In this document: positions 57,730-64,000 of the stretch, in pieces
How the letters are laid out: each line of letters opens with the position of its first letter
Position numbering within the stretch: position 1 is the stretch's first letter
Assembly: GCA_003024785.1 (NCBI GenBank)
Contig: PUQB01000285.1
Span: 248,001 to 312,000 of the forward strand
Length of the DNA: 64,000 bases
Direction: 5' to 3'
From: Selaginella tamariscina
Taxonomy: Eukaryota > Streptophyta > Lycopodiopsida > Selaginellales > Selaginellaceae
Translations under genes and position numbers: made by a program
The notes under the pieces: generated by a model
Seen by the model: the letters and a program-made list of their open reading frames with translations, nothing else
Database searches by the model: none
Told to the model about the DNA's origin: nothing

Positions 57730-58384
57730 GACACATGTTGTTACACATAAACCAAGCTTTTAAATTAACTTGTTAAGGGTGGGTGGTCTTCTTTACATCC
57801 TCATCTTGTTCTTTGCCTTTTTGATTTCATAATATAAAGTATGCAAACTTTTCAATGTGATATAAAAAAATATATTTATTATTGGTTATACCATTTCTAT
57901 GTGATTATTGTTATTACTATTTAGTTTCTCACATGTTTGGAGAGGGCAAAGTTCAAGTGGTATAATGGATTAACATTAAAGATCCAATGAGAACATCACA
58001 AATTTAAATGTAGTAAGATTAAGGATTGAATGATATTTTTAATGTAATTCGACAACAACTTAACGAGTTTGTCATGCACTTCAGTATCAGGTTTGGTAAT
58101 CTCACCATGAACATATTTTAGTATGTCAACCAATTAAATTAAATATGTTATAGTCGAACATGCAACCTAACTTAATTAATATGTAATTAAGCCTTAAATA
58201 TTAATTAATTCATTTATATTTTTATCTTGCAACATTATAAATGTTTTTGTGTTGACTCAACGTTTTGAGTTAGTACTTGTGATAATTAAGGTCCATTTGG
58301 ATTGTTTATTTCTCTTGTTCATCATGGAGATTTAATAGGGATGCTACAACATATGTGCAAGTGCAATTACTATTTCAAGGTTAT

Positions 58385-58462
58385 CCTTATGCTCGGGATT
58401 TATGCAATTTCGAGAGTAGAACCCTTATGCTCGGGATTATCCAATTTCGAGAGTAGAACCCA
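58385..58462 (+). repeat. Tandem duplication, about 38 bp
   Basis: CTTATGCTCGGGATT...TTCGAGAGTAGAACCC occurs twice in tandem with small differences. Confidence 0.8.
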
Positions 58463-60589
58463 TATAATTCTTAAACTATTGCATATGTTCATGTTTTTAA
58501 AAGTAGAAATCAATAGAATCATAACAATTAAAACAATGCAAGTTGGCTTTAATTAGGTTCATTATTAAATATGTTATACCCCAAAACATACACGATGCAC
58601 CTATGATATTTACATAGATTAAAAGTTGTTTCAATAGATGTTGTGGTGTGTAACAATGAGGATATTGATTATGACACCTCAATTTTAAGAGCATTTATTG
58701 TAATTGCACATAAGACAAAAGGGTCTTGTGTGATGAGATTTCACCTCCATGATTCTTTTGATATGCATATAAGGGGTTGTAAGTTCTACCTAATCTTCCA
58801 TTTTTAACCTTGTTGCACAAGTGTGTGAAATTTCAGTGACTATGTTGGTTGATATCGATTCCAATATGTCTTTTAAGTTAAATGATGTTCATTATTTTTA
58901 ATATGTATTGACAAGGACTTACACATTTTATATGTAATGTTTTAGCATACAACATCAACAAAATTGTCATGAGTGATAGTTTTAAAATTCATTTCTAATT
59001 CACTCAAAGTAGTTTCTTCATAAGTTTACGATATCACCTTAAGTTACAATTGATTAAAGCAATTCAAATATGTTTGTGATTTCTTAATCACTCCTCTAGT
59101 ATTACATTTTTTTTACAGTTAGGCATTGTTGCATTGTAATTTATTTCTTTGTGCCTAAAAAAGTTTAATGTTTCATGTTTCACACATATTTTACCATTGG
59201 TCATAATTCTTAAAAAGTGTTCATTTAAAACAAGTTCTTCTATCTAATCTAAAGGATATTCAAAGTCATGACCTTCAAATGTGTAAACTTCAAAACATAC
59301 CAATTAGGATTGGGATTTTGGTATTTAAGATTTACATATGTAATATATATTGAGAGCTTGAATAGTATCTCTTTATTTAAGAAATTATATGAATATAATT
59401 CTAGTGAATTGAAGTTACCATCGAATTTATCTGAGAATGCTAGGATATAGGTCAACACCTAGATGTTATCTTAACACTTTTGTGTGTAGAGTTTATTTAA
59501 CATCTTAGTCAGGCTTAAGTTTGTCAACAATTTCTTATAATGTAAAACATCAAGCCTAGCCAAAATACGTGAATTAATGATTTAACAATGATACATTTTT
59601 CAAAGTTAATCAAGTTTGATTTACTCCACAAGTGACTAGGTCCTTAACAAGTGCTTTACCTCTAAGTATACCAAGCATAAATGGTATTTCATAAAGAGTA
59701 GATTATTCACATGGTTTAAATGAAGTTATTCATTGTTATAGATTCGTTGATTGATAAGGATAATAAAAAGTAGTATATGATTATGTATATATGTATATAT
59801 TGCATACAATATATAATGACACATGGGTTGGTGACTTGGCTACATGTGTCAGTGCCATGTGTTGCATATATGTGCAAATCTGACTATGCAAGTTAAGAAT
59901 TCCACTAGAAGAATTGGTAAATGGTACATTTTAAGAATTTATCAAGTCATTAAAAATCTATCGATACTAGATTGTGGATGATTCCATTCATGGTAGTTTT
60001 TTTGTTTAATGACTTTTCATTTTATTTTAAGGTTCTTATAATTGGGACAAGGGAAAATTATTATTTTATTATTGATGTTCTATCACCTAAATTTGATTAT
60101 TTAAAATATTTTTAATGTTTACATCAATCTCCTTAACAACATCTTGAATTTTGCACAATAGTTATTCATGAGAAATGTAACAAGAAAAGGAAGGGATTCA
60201 CTTGTGGTCATATCCTCGTGTCTCATATTTTATGAAGCAAACAATATTGCATTCTTATAATAATATTATGTTTAATAAAAGGTTATGAGTGTCAAAAACA
60301 ACATATAATTACTTATGTTATAAATTAGGGCCAAGGTATACATGAATGAGAGCAACCAAGAGAATTGATATGGTTAGCCCATGTGAGAACATGAAATACT
60401 TTGTGAAAAATTAATGACTTGTATGGTAATAGTATAACCTTCTATTAATGAATTTTTAAAATAAAGTAATACATACTCAACTACACTGCATAATGTTTGT
60501 ATTAAGTGGCCTTCATTTGAAAGATTAAATGTTCTAGTCAAGGAATTTGAAAAATTAAAAAGTATTCCTTACAATTGATGGAAGTCATT
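58463..60589. other. AT-rich intergenic DNA
   Basis: No gene seen. 59812-59905 contains GACACATGGGTTGGTGACTT...GTGTCAGTGCCATGTG, a diverged copy of the repeat near 57290 and 31080. Confidence 0.55.
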
Positions 60590-61090
60590 TACTATAATAA
60601 AAAAGATTTTTTTTAGGTTTTCTTCAACTCATAGTGACAACAAAAGGAATTATATGGGATTATGATATTGGCTTGGTAGGAAGTGCATACAATTGAACTA
60701 TTTTACAACAATTAAGTTAAAAAGAATTAGGAAGGTAGCCTTGACCACTACTATTTAGTATCTCTTACGATCGGAACTCATTCAAAGGCCGTAAGTTAGA
60801 TCTTTCTCATGAATAACAATATTGAAAATTTATATAATTTAGCAATAGAATGGCTTGTGGAACATGCTTTTGGAATGATAAAATCATGCTTTCGATTTCT
60901 TTTTAAAAGAAATGATATGAAGTTCTTGAATATGCCATAATGTGTTGCAACTTGTTTCTTATTACATAATTTATGCATTTTTCACAAAAGTAGTTTTAAC
61001 AATGAGTGGATGAACCAAACTAAAGGAGAACTAAAAGAAGCTTACAAAGACTATAAAGATTACAAGAATTACAAAAGACAAAACCTCCAA
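60590..61090 (+). pseudogene. PIF/Harbinger transposase remnant
   Basis: The plus strand reads DIGLVGSAYN (cf. the GxPGSxHD box holding a catalytic Asp, here N) near 60663-60695. Further on come AIEWLVEHAFGMIKSCFRFL (cf. VExAFGxLKxRFRxL), then CVATCFLLHNLCIFHK (cf. xACxxLHNxCI) at about 60840-60990. Stop codons interrupt it. This matches the C-terminal half of Harbinger DDE transposases. Non-functional; no terminal repeats identified. Confidence 0.7.
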
Positions 61091-63430
61091 AAGTGAGATT
61101 GCTCATGCATGTGATTACGAGTTATATGTTGTGAGAGTTCAAGCTTGAATACTCTTGTGAAAAGAGCTCAACAAGATTCTATTCAAGTTAAAGAACTAGA
61201 AACACTTGGATTCAACATGAAAGGCTTTAAATATGCAAAATGCAAAATAATATAATGCTATTGTTAGTGCTTTGTTTGTTACAAAGACAAAGGAGCTAGT
61301 TTATATAGCAATTTGGAATATTAGAATCACATAGCAATGAAGAGTGCATTGATAATGAATAACTTGTATTTTAAATAAAGAAACAACAATAAACCCTAAA
61401 TACATAAAAACAAACTAAAGTTTCTACATTAAACACAAAAATGATTTTTGTAAGTTCTCCATAATGACCACCTTTTTCTGCTTTCATTGATCCACTTTCT
61501 CAAGCAATTACTTACTTGAATCTATTAAGGCTTATAATAATGAAGATTCCTTTTCTTTACATTTGCCTTTCTTTACTTTAGTAGTACAAGAAATCTCATC
61601 TTTGATTTCTCTGTGGACTGTATTCATAAAACAAATTTTTTTGTTTTAAAGCGATCATCCATGAGATCAAAATGCTATATTGTTTCCTAATTTCTCATTC
61701 CAACACTTCACTATCTTTTACTTGTTCTTTGACTTTGAGTCTTTGTTAAAGTATGGAATATAAAGCTTTCAACTTTGCCAAAACTTTCCTTGAAATGTTA
61801 ATGCTCTGCCTTGGTGGTTTAGAGAAATCATTTTCTATCTTCCACTTGATTTATATTAAATGAACTTTCCATATAATATTCCATTTCTTATTCTTTTTAT
61901 TAAGGATTGGACCAATGCTCTCTTCACTATTGATCTCAATGGCTTGATTTTTAAAAATGTTTTTTCTTAGAGGGTTTGTTACCTTTAGGAGATGGATTGA
62001 AAGAGGGTTGTACAAAGGCAGATTGCATTGGTAGAGTAGTAAAAAAAGCCCATGTTGAATAGAAGTTTTGCATTGTAAACACTTAAAATTAACCCATTCT
62101 AATAGTTCAGTTGCTTCATACTCAACACTCTCACACAACAAAGAGGAAGAAAAAGAAAAACAACCAGTGACATTATATGAGTAGTTAATACCAAAAATGT
62201 CCCAAGCAAAATTGTTTACAACATATTGGAGGGAAATGTGTTAGTGACTAGGATATATGTATTTAAGTGAATCAAACATGTGAATCTACCACAGAGTTGG
62301 CATGAGTTTATTGGGCTAGAAATTGTGACAAGGTCCATGTGGAAATTATAGTTTCTCCAAATATAATATATCTCCAATTTTTATAAATTATATTATCTCT
62401 CAACATGAATGTATATAATAATGTTAGTCACACACATGCACTAAAGGCAATCTAGTTAATAACATGTTAAATGTTAATATTTAATTTTACATCCAAGTAG
62501 TTTGATATATACAAATTTAATTCCTATGTTAACTATTGGGCTGTATGGAATTTGAGCTCAACAGTGTGTTGTGGATAACCTCATTATCTTTATGATCAAA
62601 GGTTAATGGAGATGTTTAACGAACCAATGTTTTTGTTGATAATGTGTCAGAGTTGAACTTGTATTATTGCTTATGTAATGTTGTCAATATGATTTCTACG
62701 ACTTAGATACCGATAATATGATTATCATATAGTTTATTTTTAATATATCAAATATAAGCTATAATATTAATACCACGAGGGTAAAAGGGTCAAATACAAC
62801 CCTCACCCTCATCTTCACCCCTACGTAAGGGTGAGGTATGGTACTTATATCAATTTATTATTTCACACAAGTTTAATGCTTTGATTGATAAGGTGTGGAA
62901 TTAATTTTAAAGGTAATGATACATAAAATTAAAATATATAAATAATATTTTATATTTTGATCATTATTTATTATAAATTTTTTTAAAAAAAAAAAATGAT
63001 TTAATTATAATTTAAATTTTATATTTTACAAAGCATTTATTTATTAAGTTTAATAGTAAATATGTAAAAAATATAGAAATAACATTTTAGTTTAACATTC
63101 ATAATATATCTTAAATATATATTACATTATTGAAATATTTCTTGTAATTTCAAGAACTAAAGATGTATTGCATTAGGAAAAATTCTAATTACATAATTTA
63201 GTCTTCTTGCCATGTGGCACACCTGTGACGCATGGCAGTCACAAATGGAGTCTACATGTCATTACACATGTTTATATTGATTATAAACATGTGCATAACT
63301 AAATACTACTATGAGTATAATTGAAGTTGTCAATTATGTATAGTAGAGTATACCAATAATTATATATTTTATACATATACATTTATATTTACTAAGATTG
63401 CTCCATACATACATAAGAACTTATATTTAT
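61091..63430. other. AT-rich intergenic DNA
   Basis: No gene recognised; a 96-codon minus-strand frame at 61851-62141 shows no domain. An inverted CCCTCACCCTC/GGGTGAGG patch lies at about 62801-62836. CATGTGGCACACCTGTGACG at 63213-63232 may be a scrap of the repeat family near 57290. Confidence 0.5.
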
Positions 63431-63439
63431 ATACTAGTA

Positions 63440-63960
63440 CACATGCCCATAATTGGTAAGCTTAATTATTTTAATAATAATTTATTAATTAATGGACCTT
63501 TAACCAAATTATTATTCTTGAGTTAATGAGTTTATCCTTAAACCTAATTGTTATCGTTTAGATCTTTAATCAAGTTGTTATTTTTAATTTAATAAGTTTA
63601 TTCTTAAGCTCATATGTTTACTCATGCCTAAGTTTAACTATTTAATTATCATTAACCTAATTTTTATTCTTAACTTGATGAATTTATTCTTAAGTTGGAC
63701 TAAAAATTTAACCGAGTTGTATCATAGTTAGTTTATTCTTAAGCTAGAACCAACTAGGGATAAATGCACTAGGTTAAGTATAATAACTCAATTAAGAGTA
63801 ATTAAATAATTAAGTTCAACTTAAGAATAAACTTGTTAGATAGTAATTGGGTTAAGGACTTAATTATTTAATAATCCTTAACCTAGTGAATTTACCCTTA
63901 ATTCAATTATTATTCTTAATTTAGTGAGTTTATCCCTAAACACTTATGGGTTTAAGATTT
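63440..63960. repeat. Degenerate tandem repeat in both orientations
   Basis: Words such as TTATTCTTGAGTTAATGAGT and TTTATCCTTAAACCTAATTG recur roughly every 50-70 bp. About 63760-63855 carries the reverse-complement form. AT-rich, non-coding. Confidence 0.55.
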
Positions 63961-64000
63961 AGGATGGTATAATTGATGGAGTGTTGGTGACACATATTTA

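Noticed and set aside
1..64000. tRNA, rRNA or organelle-derived insert
   Set aside because: I saw no cloverleaf, rRNA-like or organelle gene sequence on reading through, though a dedicated tRNA scan was not possible.

Overview
This is a repeat-rich, AT-rich stretch of a nuclear plant genome. The evidence is CCCTAAA-type (plant telomere motif) runs, plant-style Ty3/gypsy elements, GT-AG introns, and captured fragments of a plant-type L-gulonolactone oxidase and an isobutyryl-CoA dehydrogenase. I cannot name the species; a seed-free streptophyte is a guess. I saw no intact conserved housekeeping gene, no rRNA or tRNA, and no CRISPR array. Almost everything with structure is mobile DNA or its debris.

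Layout. 1-5184 is AT-rich non-coding DNA with GT/CA microsatellites. 5185-7911 is a DNA transposon with 29-bp terminal inverted repeats (TIRs) carrying fragments of two unrelated host genes, both on the minus strand. 10.4-11.1 kb holds an unrecognised, damaged coding-like block. 12.3-23.3 kb is an old Ty3/gypsy element (gag zinc knuckle, protease, RT, RNase H, integrase remnants). Two related non-coding LTR elements (LARD-like, about 7.1-7.2 kb) interrupt or abut it in opposite orientations: copy A on minus (12714-19848, TSD CCTTT) and copy B on plus (23322-30549, TSD TGGGT). Their 3.6-3.7 kb interiors lack ORFs but hold a chain of short, mostly perfect hairpins. 33.3-34.4 kb is a GC-richer, coding-like island I do not recognise.

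The most interesting part is 34619-57022. A 27-bp inverted repeat, with a possible 4-bp AATG duplication outside it, bounds about 22.4 kb. It contains a minus-strand DUF7869-type gene (about 35.2-38.25 kb) and, divergently, a plus-strand gene with a ParB/sulfiredoxin-like domain (from 44974). Between them lie two arrays with more than 30 exact copies of the palindrome GGCGGGATTAATCCCGCC at about 45-bp spacing. They flank telomere-like repeats and long CA/TA minisatellites. A degenerate palindrome also sits in an intron of the ParB-like gene. A Ty3/gypsy element (46998-54226, LTRs about 770 bp) has inserted into that gene; its 3' part resumes after the insertion and ends near 55311. An FCP1-like HAD phosphatase gene (about 55.6-56.4 kb) follows. 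My reading, partly inference, is a large TIR-bounded mobile element with its own ParB-like protein and a parS-like palindrome array.

The inserted Ty3/gypsy element has an extra RNase H with a full catalytic tetrad upstream of gag, while the RNase H after RT has lost most of its acidic residues. 57-64 kb is AT-rich DNA with diverged promoter/LTR-like repeats and a PIF/Harbinger transposase remnant at about 60.6-61.1 kb.

Caution: LTR-LTR differences are largely single-base indels and homopolymer length changes. Many frameshifts here could therefore be assembly errors rather than true gene decay.
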